DNA of 64,000 nucleotides from Pseudosulfitobacter sp. DSM 107133. Its GTDB lineage: Bacteria > Pseudomonadota > Alphaproteobacteria > Rhodobacterales > Rhodobacteraceae. The translations under genes and the position numbers were made by a program. Of the stretch, positions 11,935 through 23,093 are shown in pieces; positions within the stretch are counted from its first letter, which is position 1, and each line of letters begins with the position of its first letter. The stretch lies in the NCBI RefSeq assembly GCF_022788695.1, contig NZ_CP085154.1:2108001-2172000 (forward strand), in the 5' to 3' direction. The notes beneath the pieces are model-generated. The model was not told the origin of the DNA. It made no database searches and saw only the letters and a program-made list of their open reading frames with translations.

Positions 11935-13113
11935 TTAGGGTTGTGTATTCTTAGCCTGGCTTTGGGTCAAGTGCGCGGTAAAGAACCCATCGCCTGCCGC
12001 GCTGATGTCCCAACGGTGCTGATAGCTGCATGACCACTCCGGATGGCGGGCCAGAAAGGCGGCAATCCGGTCTTCGTTTTCGCAATTCAGCACCGAACAG
12101 GTCACATAGACCAGCGTGCCATTCTGGGCCATATGCGCCATGGCCGTGTCCAGAATGTCGTCCTGAATTGCGTTCAATTCGTCCAGACGGTCCTGTGTCA
12201 GCGCCCATTTGCCTTCGGGGCTGCGCCGCCAGGCACCGCTGCCGGAACAGGGCGCATCACACAGGACAATGTCGAATTTCTCTTTCGCGGGCAGTTGATC
12301 CGGCGCAACAACGCGGATCTGCACTGCAGCGCGTTCAGCGCGGTCGGGAATATCTGCCATACGCCCCGGCGCAATGTCATGTGCCCAGACCGTAAAGCCG
12401 CGGGCTGCCAAGGCCAGCGCCTTGCCGCCGCCACCGGCGCAATAGTCCAGCGCACGGGAACCCTCGGGAATGGCATCGACAACCGCTTGACTGGCGGCGT
12501 CCTGCATCTCGATCCAGCCGTCGGAATAGGCCTGCGATTGACGCACGCGGCGCGGGTTGCTCAGGACGGTCAGCCCGGTGGGGCTGAGGCTGTTGGGCTC
12601 GGTCAGCACCTGTTCGCTTTCCAGCGCGGACACAACGTCGGCAACAGAACACTGACGGGTGTTCACGCGCAGCGTGATCGGCGCGCGGTCCTGCGCGATC
12701 AGGGCGGTGGCTTCGGCAGCGTCGCCCAAAGCGGCCTGCCATTGCGGCAACAGCCAGTCGGGCAGGTTCCAGCGGTCGCCGATTTCGCTCGGAGTTGCCC
12801 CGGCCTGTTGTTCCTCTTCGGTCAGGGGCGCAGGCGCGTGGCCCGCGTCGTCAAACAGTGCATCGATGTCCGCGCCTTCGGCACGCAGCCGTCCGATCAT
12901 ACGCGCGCGGCCGTCGTCACCGCCGCCCAGAACCGCATCGCTGCGCCATGTGCGCAGGGCGGCAAAGACCAGATCACGCACCGCAGCGCGGTCCTTGGAC
13001 CCCGCAAAGCGGCTGCCCCGCGCCCATCGGGTCAGCGCCTGTTCGGCGGCCTGACCGGCCAGAATATCGTCGATGATCTCGATCGCCGCGGCGACCCGCG
13101 CACCGGGCGTCAT
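11935..13113 (-). CDS. rsmB: RsmB/NOP family rRNA (cytosine-C5) methyltransferase
   Basis: The 392-residue protein has a NusB-like RNA-binding N-terminus (residues 1 to about 130) and a Rossmann methyltransferase domain with ALDYCAGGGGKALALAARG for SAM and the two catalytic cysteine motifs, DAPCSGSGAWRR and YVTCSVLNCEN. RsmB methylates C967 of 16S rRNA. The start is uncertain: a GTG at 13125 would add four residues (MVPP), but neither start has a clear ribosome binding site, and I prefer the ATG because the conserved helix begins there. It lies downstream of guaB on the same strand. Confidence 0.88.
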   Translation of the reverse strand: MTPGARVAAAIEIIDDILAGQAAEQALTRWARGSRFAGSKDRAAVRDLVFAALRTWRSDAVLGGGDDGRARMIGRLRAEGADIDALFDDAGHAPAPLTEEEQQAGATPSEIGDRWNLPDWLLPQWQAALGDAAEATALIAQDRAPITLRVNTRQCSVADVVSALESEQVLTEPNSLSPTGLTVLSNPRRVRQSQAYSDGWIEMQDAASQAVVDAIPEGSRALDYCAGGGGKALALAARGFTVWAHDIAPGRMADIPDRAERAAVQIRVVAPDQLPAKEKFDIVLCDAPCSGSGAWRRSPEGKWALTQDRLDELNAIQDDILDTAMAHMAQNGTLVYVTCSVLNCENEDRIAAFLARHPEWSCSYQHRWDISAAGDGFFTAHLTQSQAKNTQP

Positions 13114-13211
13114 GGGTGGCACCACAGGTTAAGAGTGTCGATCAAGATCATGAAATAAATATCCAATTTTTAGATTTCAGCACAACACCCCAACGGCATT
13201 GCTCGGGCGCT

Positions 13212-13232
13212 CCGACCCCTGCATGGGGTCGG
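13212..13232 (-). terminator. Stem-loop downstream of guaB
   Basis: CCGACCCC at 13212-13219 pairs with GGGGTCGG at 13225-13232 (8 bp, 5-base loop), starting 9 bases after the guaB stop on the minus strand. No T-run follows, so it is either Rho-dependent, a processing hairpin or chance. Confidence 0.4.
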
Positions 13233-13241
13233 CGCAGATGG

Positions 13242-14726
<1,485 letters not shown>

Positions 14727-14828
14727 CTATTTCATGGGATGGTCGGGAAGAAAAGGGCAAATGGCCGATTGCATGGCAGCTTTACCTGCGCAATCCTCTG
14801 GCCACCCCACCAGAAAGGAGCGGCTGCA

Positions 14829-15785
14829 ATGGCCAATTCATACGACAGCGGACGGCTGGACCTGCCATTTGTCGGCATCTCGACCTTTGGCAAGCGCCCC
14901 TATCAGCCGGATTGGGACGCGCTGGAGGCCGATGTGGCGATTTTGGGTGCGCCTTTTGATGCAGGCACGCAATGGCGGGCCGGTGCGCGGTTCGGGCCGC
15001 GCGGCGTGCGCGAGGCATCGACGCTGTTCAGCTTTGGGCACGCAGGGGCCTATGACCACGAGGACGACGCGACCTACCTGCCCGCCTCGGTGCGCATCGT
15101 CGACATGGGGGACGCCGATATCATCCACACCGACACCGAAGGCAGCCATGCCAATATCGAGGCGGGGGTGCGCGCAGCACTCAAGGCGGGCGCCCTGCCC
15201 GTGGTGATCGGCGGCGATCATTCGGTGAACATCCCCTGCATCCGCGCCTTTGACGACCAGGGCGACATTCACGTCCTGCAAATCGACGCGCATCTGGATT
15301 TCGTCGATGAACGCCACGGCGTGCGCCACGGCCACGGCAACCCGATGCGCCGCGCTGCTGAACAATCCTATGTGACGGGGCTGACGCAGGTGGGCATCCG
15401 CAACGTGTCCTCCACCGCGCGTGAAGGCTACGCCGATGCGCGGGCGATGGGGTCTGACATCATTTCGGTGCGCCAGGCCCGCAAGATGGGCACGCAGGCG
15501 CTGCTGGCGCGGATACCGCTGGGCGCGCGGATTTACATCACGCTGGATATCGACGCCTTTTGCCCGTCGATTGCACCCGGCACCGGCACGCCGAGCCATG
15601 GGGGGTTCCTGTATTACGAGGTGCTGGAACTGTTGCAGGGCGTGGCGCAGGGGCACGAGATCGTGGGCATTGATCTGGTCGAGGTGGCACCGGATTACGA
15701 CCCCACGGGATCAACCACGGTGCTGGCGGCACAGGTGCTGTTGAACCTGCTGGGTTTCATTTTCTATGCACGTGGGATGGAATAA
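14829..15785 (+). CDS. speB: Agmatinase / ureohydrolase family protein
   Basis: The 318-residue enzyme belongs to the arginase-agmatinase family, which uses a binuclear manganese centre to release urea from guanidino compounds. The metal-binding motifs are all present: GGDHS, DAHLDF and DIDAFCPSIAPGTGTPSHGG. The N-terminal GAPFDAGTQWRAGARFGPRGVREAS block is typical of agmatinases. AAAGGAG lies 7 bases before the ATG, which fixes the start although the frame is open 157 codons upstream. Family members with closely similar sequences act on agmatine, guanidinobutyrate or guanidinopropionate, so substrate is uncertain. It is a single gene, with the RACo gene 198 bases downstream. Confidence 0.88.
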   Translation: MANSYDSGRLDLPFVGISTFGKRPYQPDWDALEADVAILGAPFDAGTQWRAGARFGPRGVREASTLFSFGHAGAYDHEDDATYLPASVRIVDMGDADIIHTDTEGSHANIEAGVRAALKAGALPVVIGGDHSVNIPCIRAFDDQGDIHVLQIDAHLDFVDERHGVRHGHGNPMRRAAEQSYVTGLTQVGIRNVSSTAREGYADARAMGSDIISVRQARKMGTQALLARIPLGARIYITLDIDAFCPSIAPGTGTPSHGGFLYYEVLELLQGVAQGHEIVGIDLVEVAPDYDPTGSTTVLAAQVLLNLLGFIFYARGME

Positions 15786-15983
15786 CCCAAAAGCTCCAAG
15801 GCCCCGGCCCAAGGCAGCATGCACAACAGGCAGCGCCCAGCCGCAGTCGCGCCCTGAGCATTCAGTGGTCAATCCCCTCAGGCGCGCCCAAATGACGCCA
15901 TCAACCCCGATTTTGCCGCTCTCTACCTTTCGCTTCCCTGCCAAACCCCTATGTTCGCGACAACAGACAGGCAAGGCACGTTC

Positions 15984-18038
15984 ATGAATACCGATCCCTC
16001 CCAAGACCCCCTCGTCGTTTTCACCCCCTCGGGCAAGCGCGGACGCTTTCCCAAAGGCACCCCGATCCTGACCGCCGCACGCCAGCTGGGCGTCGATCTG
16101 GACAGCGTCTGTGGCGGGCGCGGCATTTGCAGCAAATGCCAGATCAGCCCCGGTTACGGCCAGTTCTCGAAACACGGAGTCACCGTGCAGGCCGACGCGC
16201 TCAGCGAATGGAACAGCGTCGAGGAACGCTATAAATCCAAACGTGGCATGCTGGATGGCCGCCGTCTGGGCTGTCAGGCCATGGTGCAGGGCGACGTGGT
16301 GATCGACGTGCCGCCCGAAAGCCAGGTCCACAAGCAGGTGGTGCGCAAACGCGCCGAGGCGCGCGACATCACCATGAACCCGTCGACCAAACTGTATTAT
16401 GTCGAGGTCCGCCAACCCGACATGCACGACCCCTCGGGCGATCTGGAACGGCTGCGCGACGCCCTGCGCGAGCAATGGGCGCTGGAAAACATCCACGCCG
16501 ACCTGCACATTCTGCAAACAATGCAGCCGGTGCTGCGCAAGGGCGACTGGAAAGTCACCGTCGCCGTGCATCTGGGCGACCGCGAGAACGCGCCGCGTAT
16601 CATGCACATCTGGCCCGGCTATTACGAAGGTTCGGTTTACGGGCTGGCCGTCGATCTGGGCTCGACCACCATCGCGGCCCACCTGTGCGACCTGCAATCG
16701 GGGCTTGTTGTGGCCTCGTCGGGCATCATGAACCCGCAGATCCGCTTTGGCGAAGATCTGATGAGCCGTGTCAGCTATTCGATGATGAACGCCAATGGCG
16801 CGCAGGAAATGACAAGTGCGGTGCGCGAGGGCATGAACGCCCTGTTCACCCAGATCAGCATCGAGGCGCATATCGACAAGGCGCTGATCGTGGATGCGGT
16901 GTTTGTCTGCAACCCTGTGATGCACCACCTGTTTCTGGGCATTGATCCGTTTGAACTGGGCCAGGCCCCCTTTGCGCTGGCCACCTCGAACGCTTTGCGG
17001 ATGCGCGCGGATGATTTGCACCTGAACATCCACCCCTCGGCGCGGGTCTATCTGTTGCCCTGTATCGCGGGCCATGTCGGGGCCGATGCGGCCGCCGTCG
17101 CCCTGTCCGAGGCCCCTGACAAATCCGAAGACCTTGTTCTGGTTGTCGACGTCGGCACCAACGCCGAAATCCTGCTGGGCAACCGCGAAAAAGTGCTGGC
17201 GTGCTCGTCGCCCACCGGCCCCGCCTTTGAAGGCGCGCAAATCAGCAGTGGCCAGCGTGCCGCCCCCGGTGCCATCGAACGGGTCGAGATCGACCCTGTC
17301 ACAAAGGAACCCCGCTTTCGCGTCATCGGCTGCGATCTGTGGTCGGACGAAGAGGGCTTTGACGCCGAGATTGCAGGCTCGGGTGTGACCGGCATTTGCG
17401 GTTCGGGCATCATCGAGATGGTCGCCGAAATGCGCATGGCCGGGATCGTCGATGCCCCCGGCCTGATCGGCGCCCCCGAACAAACCGGCACCGAGCGCTG
17501 TTTTCTAGACGGGCGCACCTATTCCTATCTGGTCTATGACGCCACCGACCGTGGCGGGCCGCGCATCACCGTGACCAACCGTGACATCCGCGAGATCCAG
17601 ATGGCCAAGGCGGCGCTCTATTCCGGCGCGCGCCTGCTGATGGACAAATTCGGCGTCGACAAGGTGGACCGCATCGTGCTGGCCGGCGCGTTCGGCGCGC
17701 ATATCTCGCCCAAACATGCCATGGTGCTGGGCATGATCCCCGACGCACCGCTGGACAAGGTCACCTCGGCCGGCAACGCCGCGGGCACCGGCGCGCGCAT
17801 CGCGCTGCTGAACCGCGAGGCCCGCATGGAGATCGAGGAAACCGTGCGCGCGATCCACAAGGTCGAAACCGCGATCGAGCCGCGCTTTCAGGAGCATTTC
17901 GTGAACGCCAGCGCGATCCCCAACTCGGTCGAACCCTTCCCGATCCTGAATTCCATCGTCACCCTGCCCACGGCCACCTTCAACACCGGCGGTGGCGACA
18001 AGGCCGAGGGCGGGCGCCGGCGCCGCAGACGCGAATGA
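15984..18038 (+). CDS. RACo-type corrinoid protein activator (2Fe-2S ferredoxin plus ASKHA ATPase)
   Basis: The 684-residue protein has an N-terminal 2Fe-2S ferredoxin domain with Cys43, Cys49, Cys52 and Cys97 (CGGRGICSKC then LGCQA), a linker, and a DUF4445 actin-like ATPase domain with VYGLAVDLGSTTIAAHL, DVGTNAEILLG and LAGAFGAHISP. Such proteins (RACo, RamA-like) use ATP to push an electron into inactive Co(II) corrinoid methyltransferases. The start at 15984 has AAGG 9 bases upstream; an ATG at 15951 lacks one. It overlaps the downstream methyltransferase gene by 4 bases. No corrinoid protein or methyltransferase partner is within this window, so its client is probably encoded elsewhere. 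The C-terminus ends in a run of arginines (GGRRRRRRE). Confidence 0.87.
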   Translation: MNTDPSQDPLVVFTPSGKRGRFPKGTPILTAARQLGVDLDSVCGGRGICSKCQISPGYGQFSKHGVTVQADALSEWNSVEERYKSKRGMLDGRRLGCQAMVQGDVVIDVPPESQVHKQVVRKRAEARDITMNPSTKLYYVEVRQPDMHDPSGDLERLRDALREQWALENIHADLHILQTMQPVLRKGDWKVTVAVHLGDRENAPRIMHIWPGYYEGSVYGLAVDLGSTTIAAHLCDLQSGLVVASSGIMNPQIRFGEDLMSRVSYSMMNANGAQEMTSAVREGMNALFTQISIEAHIDKALIVDAVFVCNPVMHHLFLGIDPFELGQAPFALATSNALRMRADDLHLNIHPSARVYLLPCIAGHVGADAAAVALSEAPDKSEDLVLVVDVGTNAEILLGNREKVLACSSPTGPAFEGAQISSGQRAAPGAIERVEIDPVTKEPRFRVIGCDLWSDEEGFDAEIAGSGVTGICGSGIIEMVAEMRMAGIVDAPGLIGAPEQTGTERCFLDGRTYSYLVYDATDRGGPRITVTNRDIREIQMAKAALYSGARLLMDKFGVDKVDRIVLAGAFGAHISPKHAMVLGMIPDAPLDKVTSAGNAAGTGARIALLNREARMEIEETVRAIHKVETAIEPRFQEHFVNASAIPNSVEPFPILNSIVTLPTATFNTGGGDKAEGGRRRRRRE

Positions 18039-18871
18039 GCGACAACACCGATCAGGCAACGTTCTGGGCGTCAGAGGCCGGGCACAAATGGGTAAAGTAC
18101 CAGCGCGGGCTGGATCTGGTGATGGCACCTGTTCTGGATGTTGTGCTGGAACACGCCGCCTTGCAGACGGGCGAAACCGTGCTGGACATCGGCTGTGGCA
18201 CGGGGGCGGCCACCCTGCGCGCCGCGCAGGCGGTCGGGCCGCAGGGCGCTGTCTTTGGCTATGACATTTCGCCGGTGCTGCTGGATCTGGCCGCCACACG
18301 CACCGCCGATTTGCCCAATGTGACGCTGACCGAGGCCGACGCACAAACCCATATCTTTCCCCAAGGCGCAGCCGATGCCCTGATCTCGCGCTTTGGGGTG
18401 ATGTTCTTTGCCGATACAACGGCGGCTTTTGCCAACCTCGCCCACGCCCTGCGCCCCGGCGGGCGCATGGTGATGGCCGCCTGGGGCCCGGCCCACCTGA
18501 ACCCGTGGTTCATGGACCCCGCCCGCGTCGCCCGCGAACGTCTGGGCACCCCGGCCAAGGTCGACCGCACCCTGCCCGGCCCCTTTGCCTTTGAAGATGC
18601 CAACCGCGTGACGCAGCTGCTGCACGCGGCCCGGCTGGATGTCACCGTGACGCCGGTCGACCTGCATCTGGGCGCTTTGGAAACGCTGGACGATCTGGCC
18701 GCGCAAAGCTGCCACATCGGCCCCGCCTCTGGCATCATGCGCGAATTCAACGCCACCGATGCTGACCGCAAGGCGATCCGTAACGGCATTGCGCAGGCCT
18801 TTGCCGCCTATGACACCGACAGCGGCGTGCGCGTGCCCGCACGCATCAACCTGATCACCGCGCGCAGCTGA
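18035..18871 (+). CDS. Class I SAM-dependent methyltransferase
   Basis: The 278-residue protein has motif I VLDIGCGTGAATLRAA (about residues 49-64), the acidic post-motif AVFGYDISPVLLDLAA and the LISRFGVMFFADTTAAFANLAHALRPGGRMVMAAWG block of UbiE/Coq5-like methyltransferases. The opening DQATFWASEAGHKWVKYQRGLD is shared with a group of uncharacterised small-molecule methyltransferases. It overlaps the RACo gene through ATGA, so the two are translationally coupled. The methyl acceptor is unknown; association with the corrinoid activator hints at one-carbon chemistry, which is an inference from context only. Confidence 0.85.
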   Translation: MSDNTDQATFWASEAGHKWVKYQRGLDLVMAPVLDVVLEHAALQTGETVLDIGCGTGAATLRAAQAVGPQGAVFGYDISPVLLDLAATRTADLPNVTLTEADAQTHIFPQGAADALISRFGVMFFADTTAAFANLAHALRPGGRMVMAAWGPAHLNPWFMDPARVARERLGTPAKVDRTLPGPFAFEDANRVTQLLHAARLDVTVTPVDLHLGALETLDDLAAQSCHIGPASGIMREFNATDADRKAIRNGIAQAFAAYDTDSGVRVPARINLITARS

Positions 18872-18927
18872 TCCGCCATCGCCACGCATTATCAACAGCC
18901 AATACACCAACCTTCAACAAATCACGA

Positions 18928-18956
18928 TTGACGCCCCTCGGGCCAGCCGCTATCTC
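18928..18956 (+). promoter_or_regulatory. Sigma-70-type promoter of tRNA-Gly
   Basis: TTGACG at 18928-18933 and TATCTC at 18951-18956 are separated by exactly 17 bases, and the tRNA begins 11 bases after the -10 box. Confidence 0.75.
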
Positions 18957-18967
18957 TCCAGCCTGCG

Positions 18968-19041
18968 GCGGGTATGGTGAAAAGGTATCACGGCAGCTTC
19001 CCAAGCTTTAGTTACGAGTTCGATTCTCGTTACCCGCTCCA
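18968..19041 (+). tRNA. tRNA-Gly (anticodon CCC)
   Basis: The 74-base gene folds as a cloverleaf: acceptor GCGGGTA (18968-18974) pairs with TACCCGC (19031-19037), discriminator T as in bacterial tRNA-Gly, and CCA is encoded. The D arm is GTG...CAC, the T arm ACGAG-TTCGATT-CTCGT. The anticodon loop TTCCCAA puts CCC at 19000-19002, reading GGG. The anticodon stem GCAGC/GCTTT contains a G-U pair and a C-U mismatch. The 314-base gap between the methyltransferase and acyl-CoA ligase genes holds only this tRNA and its promoter; I see nothing else in 19042-19185. Confidence 0.95.
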
Positions 19042-19185
19042 GTCTTCCATCATGAACGAGATTTCACGCGGCGCGACATACACCTGCGCTGGCATTTCAA
19101 TTGCGCAATCCGTGTTTGCCCACGCCAGCTAAAAGGGCCAGCGCATCCAGCACCGGCCCCTAAATCTGACCCAGGCAGGCTCAGC

Positions 19186-20805
19186 TTACTTCATCAAGAT
19201 CTCGCCAAACTCTTCGCGCAGGTTGCGTTTCAGCACCTTGCCCGTGGCATTGCGCGGCAGCACATCGGTAAACACCACACGGTCGGGAATTTGCCATTTG
19301 GCGATTTTGTCGTCAAAGATCGCCAGCACTTCCGCCTCGGTCGGCTCCTGCCCTTCGGCCTTGACCGCAATCAGTACGGGGCGTTCATCCCATTTCTCGT
19401 GACGCGCACCGATCACCGCAGCATCGGCCAGCTTGGGGTGCGCAATCGCGATGTTTTCCAGATCAACCGAGCTGATCCATTCGCCCCCCGACTTGATGAT
19501 ATCCTTGGAACGGTCCTTGATGCTCAGATAGCCGTCAGGATCAATCGTGGCCACATCGCCGGTGTCGAACCAGCCGTTTGTCAGCGTCTCCTCGGTGGAT
19601 TTGCGGAAATAGCTGTCCAGAATCCAGTGCCCGCGCACATGCAGATCGCCCTGCGCGGTGCCATCGTTGGGCAGCTCCTTGCCATCTTCATCCACGATCT
19701 TCAGCTCGACCCCGAACGGCGGACGCCCCTGATTTTCGCGCAGCTTGTGGCGGGCCTCATCGCTCAGCGCGTCGTGTTTGGACAGCAGCTGGTTGACCGA
19801 CCCCAACGGCGACATTTCCGTCATGCCCCAGGCGTGAATGGTCTCGACGCCAAAATTCTCGCGGAAGGCGGTGATCATCGACGGCGGACAGGCCGAACCG
19901 CCAATCACGGTGCGTTCCAGCGTCGCCAGCTTGCTGCCCGATTTCAGCGCCTCGTTCACCAGTCCCAGCCAGATCGTCGGCACGCCCAAAGCGACCGAAA
20001 CCTTGTAGTCGTCAATCAGCTTGACCAGCGACACCCCGTCCAGCCCCGGCCCCGGCAACACCATCGACGCCCCCGTCATCGCACAGGCATAGGGCGTGCC
20101 CCATGCATTGACGTGGAACATCGGCACCACGGGCAGCACCCGTTTGGTGGCCGACAGGTCCAGACTGTCAGGAAGTGCGGCCACAAGGCTGTGCAACACG
20201 GTCGAGCGGTGCGAATACAAAACGCCCTTGGGATTGCCGGTGGTGCCCGAGGTGTAGCACAGCGACGAAGCGGTGTTTTCATCCAGGTCGGGCCAGTCAA
20301 AACCGGCATCCCCCGTGGCAACCAGCTCGTCATAGAATTGCAAACCTTCGATGGCGGCGGCGGCCTCGTCGTCGCGGCCTTCCATCAACACCACATGTTT
20401 CAGGTTCGGGCATTTGTCACGGATTGCAGCAACAAGCGGCACGAATGTCTTATCAATAAACAGCACCTGATCGTCGGCGTGGTTGATGATATACACCAGT
20501 TGTTCGGGGAACAGACGCGGGTTGATCGTGTGACAGACAAAACCCGCCCCCGATACACCAAAGTAGATCTCAAGGTGACGGCGGTTGTTCCATGCGATCG
20601 TACCGCAGCGCGCCTGCGGCTCAAGCCCCAGTTTGGTCAGCGCATCGCCCAGACGGCGCGCGTTGGCGCCAACTTCGCGCCAGCTTGTGGTTTCGACGCC
20701 GCCCGCAGTCTCGACCGAGACAATCTCTGTGTCGCCATGGTAGCGTGCGGCGTGGTCCACCAGCGAAGAAATCGTCAAGGGGGCAGTCATCATTTGGCCA
20801 AGCAT
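19186..20805 (-). CDS. Acyl-CoA synthetase resembling DmdB (3-methylmercaptopropionyl-CoA ligase)
   Basis: This is an AMP-forming ligase that activates a carboxylate with ATP and CoA. Landmarks are the P-loop [63 protein letters not shown] and the C-terminal lysine in [17 protein letters not shown] placed the start at [15 protein letters not shown] because GGAG lies 9 bases upstream; this gives 539 residues, which as I recall is also the length of roseobacter DmdB, and that protein opens in a very similar way. DmdB acts in DMSP demethylation. No dmdA, dmdC or dmdD is adjacent, and medium-chain fatty acids are equally possible substrates. Confidence 0.82.
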   Translation of the reverse strand: MLGQMMTAPLTISSLVDHAARYHGDTEIVSVETAGGVETTSWREVGANARRLGDALTKLGLEPQARCGTIAWNNRRHLEIYFGVSGAGFVCHTINPRLFPEQLVYIINHADDQVLFIDKTFVPLVAAIRDKCPNLKHVVLMEGRDDEAAAAIEGLQFYDELVATGDAGFDWPDLDENTASSLCYTSGTTGNPKGVLYSHRSTVLHSLVAALPDSLDLSATKRVLPVVPMFHVNAWGTPYACAMTGASMVLPGPGLDGVSLVKLIDDYKVSVALGVPTIWLGLVNEALKSGSKLATLERTVIGGSACPPSMITAFRENFGVETIHAWGMTEMSPLGSVNQLLSKHDALSDEARHKLRENQGRPPFGVELKIVDEDGKELPNDGTAQGDLHVRGHWILDSYFRKSTEETLTNGWFDTGDVATIDPDGYLSIKDRSKDIIKSGGEWISSVDLENIAIAHPKLADAAVIGARHEKWDERPVLIAVKAEGQEPTEAEVLAIFDDKIAKWQIPDRVVFTDVLPRNATGKVLKRNLREEFGEILMK

Positions 20806-20939
20806 CAGCACATTCTCCATAGAATACAGAGGCGCGCCGCCTGACCATTGCCCTGCGTCCACAATCCTCCCTTGGTCCCGAGTTTGCCAAGGGTCAGCAG
20901 GGCTTGCAAGCGCGGTTGCACAGATTTACGCATCGTCAA

Positions 20940-21413
20940 ATGGATATACCTTACCACAGTCAACTGGATGCAGACCAACAAACCGCGCTTGGCATCATCC
21001 CCGCCGCCCCTCTGGCCGTGGCCGACCGCGTGCACCACGACGATCTGGACACGCTGAACCACGTCAACAACACCCGCTATTTCGTCTGGTTCGAACGGCT
21101 GCGCATCCGGCACATGCGCATGTACGGCATCGGCAATCTGAACGACCCCGACAGCCCGCGCATCGTCATCCGCTCGGGCGAGGTGCGTTTTATCGAGGAA
21201 ATCCGGGCCGATACCGATTATGTCATTACCACCACATGCAGTGCGCTGCGCACCACGTCGATGACATTGGAACAGGCAATCTGGGCCGAAGGGCGCAAGC
21301 GTGCGACGTTCAGCTGCGTGATGGTGCTGCTGACGCAGGACGGGTCTGAGCGGATGCCAATTCCGCAGCAAATCCGGCAGCGCCTGATCGCGGATGGCGC
21401 GCGGGAAACCTGA
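20940..21413 (+). CDS. Acyl-CoA thioesterase (4-hydroxybenzoyl-CoA thioesterase family)
   Basis: The 157-residue hotdog-fold protein has the family signature DDLDTLNHVNNTRYFVWFERLR, where the first Asp and the HVNN block form the active site, and the FIEEIRADTDYVITTTC strand region. It should hydrolyse acyl-CoA thioesters. The start is uncertain; an upstream ATG at 20904 would add 12 residues, and neither has a clear ribosome binding site. It diverges from the DmdB-like ligase 134 bases away, so a ligase and a hydrolase of CoA esters share one control region. It is convergent with pgi. Confidence 0.8.
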   Translation: MDIPYHSQLDADQQTALGIIPAAPLAVADRVHHDDLDTLNHVNNTRYFVWFERLRIRHMRMYGIGNLNDPDSPRIVIRSGEVRFIEEIRADTDYVITTTCSALRTTSMTLEQAIWAEGRKRATFSCVMVLLTQDGSERMPIPQQIRQRLIADGARET

Positions 21414-21476
21414 ATCCCCCGCTTCTCTGGTTCAATAAATCCCCGCCGGAGGCCGCGATTTCCGCAAGGAAATTGC

Positions 21477-21499
21477 AAAAATCGCCTGTGCCGACAGGC
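21477..21499 (-). terminator. Rho-independent terminator of the zwf-pgl-pgi operon
   Basis: On the minus strand, GCCTGT pairs with ACAGGC around a 4-base loop (21484-21499) and is followed by GATTTTT. It lies 7 bases after the pgi stop. Confidence 0.7.
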
Positions 21500-21506
21500 A
21501 CTCCGC

Positions 21507-23090
21507 TTAACTGCGATACCGATGCACAAAGTCCACCAACCCGCGCGTTGATCCATCCTTGCCCTCGGCACTCTCGCGCCCCTCGACCACCGGTTGCAAG
21601 GCTGTTGCCAGCTCTTTGCCCAACTCGACCCCCCATTGGTCATAAGAGTTGATGCCCAAAATCACCCCCTCGACAAACACCCGGTGTTCATAGAGCGCCA
21701 CGATCATCCCCAATGTTTCGGGGTCCAGCAGCGGATAGACCAGTGTCACCGAGGGACGGTTGCCCGCAAACACACGGTGCGCAGCCTGACGTTCCAGCTC
21801 GGCCCCTTCGTATCTGTCCGCCACACTGGCCCGCGCCGCGTCAAGCGACCGGCCCCGCATCAGCGCCTCGGATTGCGCCAGACAGTTGGCCACCAACAGA
21901 TCGTGGTGGTGGCGCAGATCGGGTTCGTGCCCCTGGGCCGCAACCATGAATTCGCAAGGGATCACATCGGTGCCCTGATGGATCAGCTGATAGAACGCAT
22001 GTTGCCCGTTGGTGCCCGCGGCCCCCCAGACAACGGGGCCGGTTTCAACCATGGCCGGCCGGCCGTCCATCGTGACCGACTTGCCGTTGCTTTCCATTTC
22101 CAGCTGCTGGAAATAGGCCGGCAACAGCGCCAGCCGCTGGTCATATGGCAGCACCGCGCGGGTGCCATAGCCCAGAACCTGACGGTGCCACATGCCCACC
22201 AGCGCATGCATCAATGGCATGTTTTCCACGCCTTCTGCCGCACAGAAATGCCGGTCCATCGCCTGCCCGCCGCGCAGGAAGGCGTCAAAGGCTTTCGGCC
22301 CCACGGCGATCATCACGCTTAGGCCAATCGGCCCCCACATCGAATAGCGCCCGCCAACCCAGTCCTCGAACCCGAACACGCGTTCGGCCGGAATTCCGAA
22401 CGCGGCGGTTTTTTCCAGACTTGTGGACACAGCCGCAAACTGCGCTTTCGGATCGCCGCCGTGGTCATGCATCCACGCGCGCGCGGTGCGGGCGTTGGTC
22501 ATGGTTTCAATGGTGGTAAATGTTTTTGACGCGACAATCACCAGCGTCGTCTTTGCATCCAAACCGCCCAGCGTGTCGGCAATATGCGCACCATCCACGT
22601 TGGACACAAAATGAACCTGCGGCCCGTCATAATAGGGGGACAAGGCCCGTGCAGCCATGGCAGGCCCAAGGTCCGAACCGCCGATGCCGATATTCACCAC
22701 ATCCGTGATACCCGAGGCACGTACAGCATCCGCATAGGCCCGCATCCGCGCCAGCGTGTCCAGAACGCCGGGCATCACATCAGCGCCATCCACCATGACA
22801 GCGCCGCCATCAAGATTGCGCAACGCCGTGTGCAGCACTGCCCGCCCCTCGGTTTCGTTGATCGCCGCCCCCGCAAACATCGCGTCGCGTTTTGCCTGCC
22901 AGCCTGCGGCTTCGGCCAGCGCCAGCAGGGCATCACGGCTTTCATCATCCAGATTGGTCTTGGAGTAGTCCAGACGCATGTCACCCGTCTGTACGCTGAA
23001 ATCCTCAGCGCGGTTCGGGTTGGTTTCAAACAGGTCAAGCATATGCCGCCCGGCCACGGCTGCGGCTTTGGCCTTCAAATCAGTCCACAT
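21507..23090 (-). CDS. pgi: Glucose-6-phosphate isomerase
   Basis: The enzyme interconverts glucose 6-phosphate and fructose 6-phosphate. The 527-residue protein carries both PGI signatures, [15 protein letters not shown] and [17 protein letters not shown], plus the sugar-phosphate-binding [17 protein letters not shown] and [12 protein letters not shown] segments. It is last in the minus-strand operon zwf-pgl-pgi, 3 bases after pgl. In roseobacters, sugars run mainly through the Entner-Doudoroff pathway, and Pgi would return fructose 6-phosphate into it; that is known for the group, not shown here. Confidence 0.97.
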   Translation of the reverse strand: MWTDLKAKAAAVAGRHMLDLFETNPNRAEDFSVQTGDMRLDYSKTNLDDESRDALLALAEAAGWQAKRDAMFAGAAINETEGRAVLHTALRNLDGGAVMVDGADVMPGVLDTLARMRAYADAVRASGITDVVNIGIGGSDLGPAMAARALSPYYDGPQVHFVSNVDGAHIADTLGGLDAKTTLVIVASKTFTTIETMTNARTARAWMHDHGGDPKAQFAAVSTSLEKTAAFGIPAERVFGFEDWVGGRYSMWGPIGLSVMIAVGPKAFDAFLRGGQAMDRHFCAAEGVENMPLMHALVGMWHRQVLGYGTRAVLPYDQRLALLPAYFQQLEMESNGKSVTMDGRPAMVETGPVVWGAAGTNGQHAFYQLIHQGTDVIPCEFMVAAQGHEPDLRHHHDLLVANCLAQSEALMRGRSLDAARASVADRYEGAELERQAAHRVFAGNRPSVTLVYPLLDPETLGMIVALYEHRVFVEGVILGINSYDQWGVELGKELATALQPVVEGRESAEGKDGSTRGLVDFVHRYRS

Positions 23091-23093
23091 GGT

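Noticed and set aside
15711..17483. A 590-codon open frame antisense to the RACo gene
   Set aside because: The plus strand has the ferredoxin and ASKHA motifs; the minus frame has none.
19042..19185. Long-range pairing of GCTGGC and GCCAGC (19089 and 19126) as a structured RNA
   Set aside because: The arms are short, the loop is long and no promoter or T-run accompanies them.
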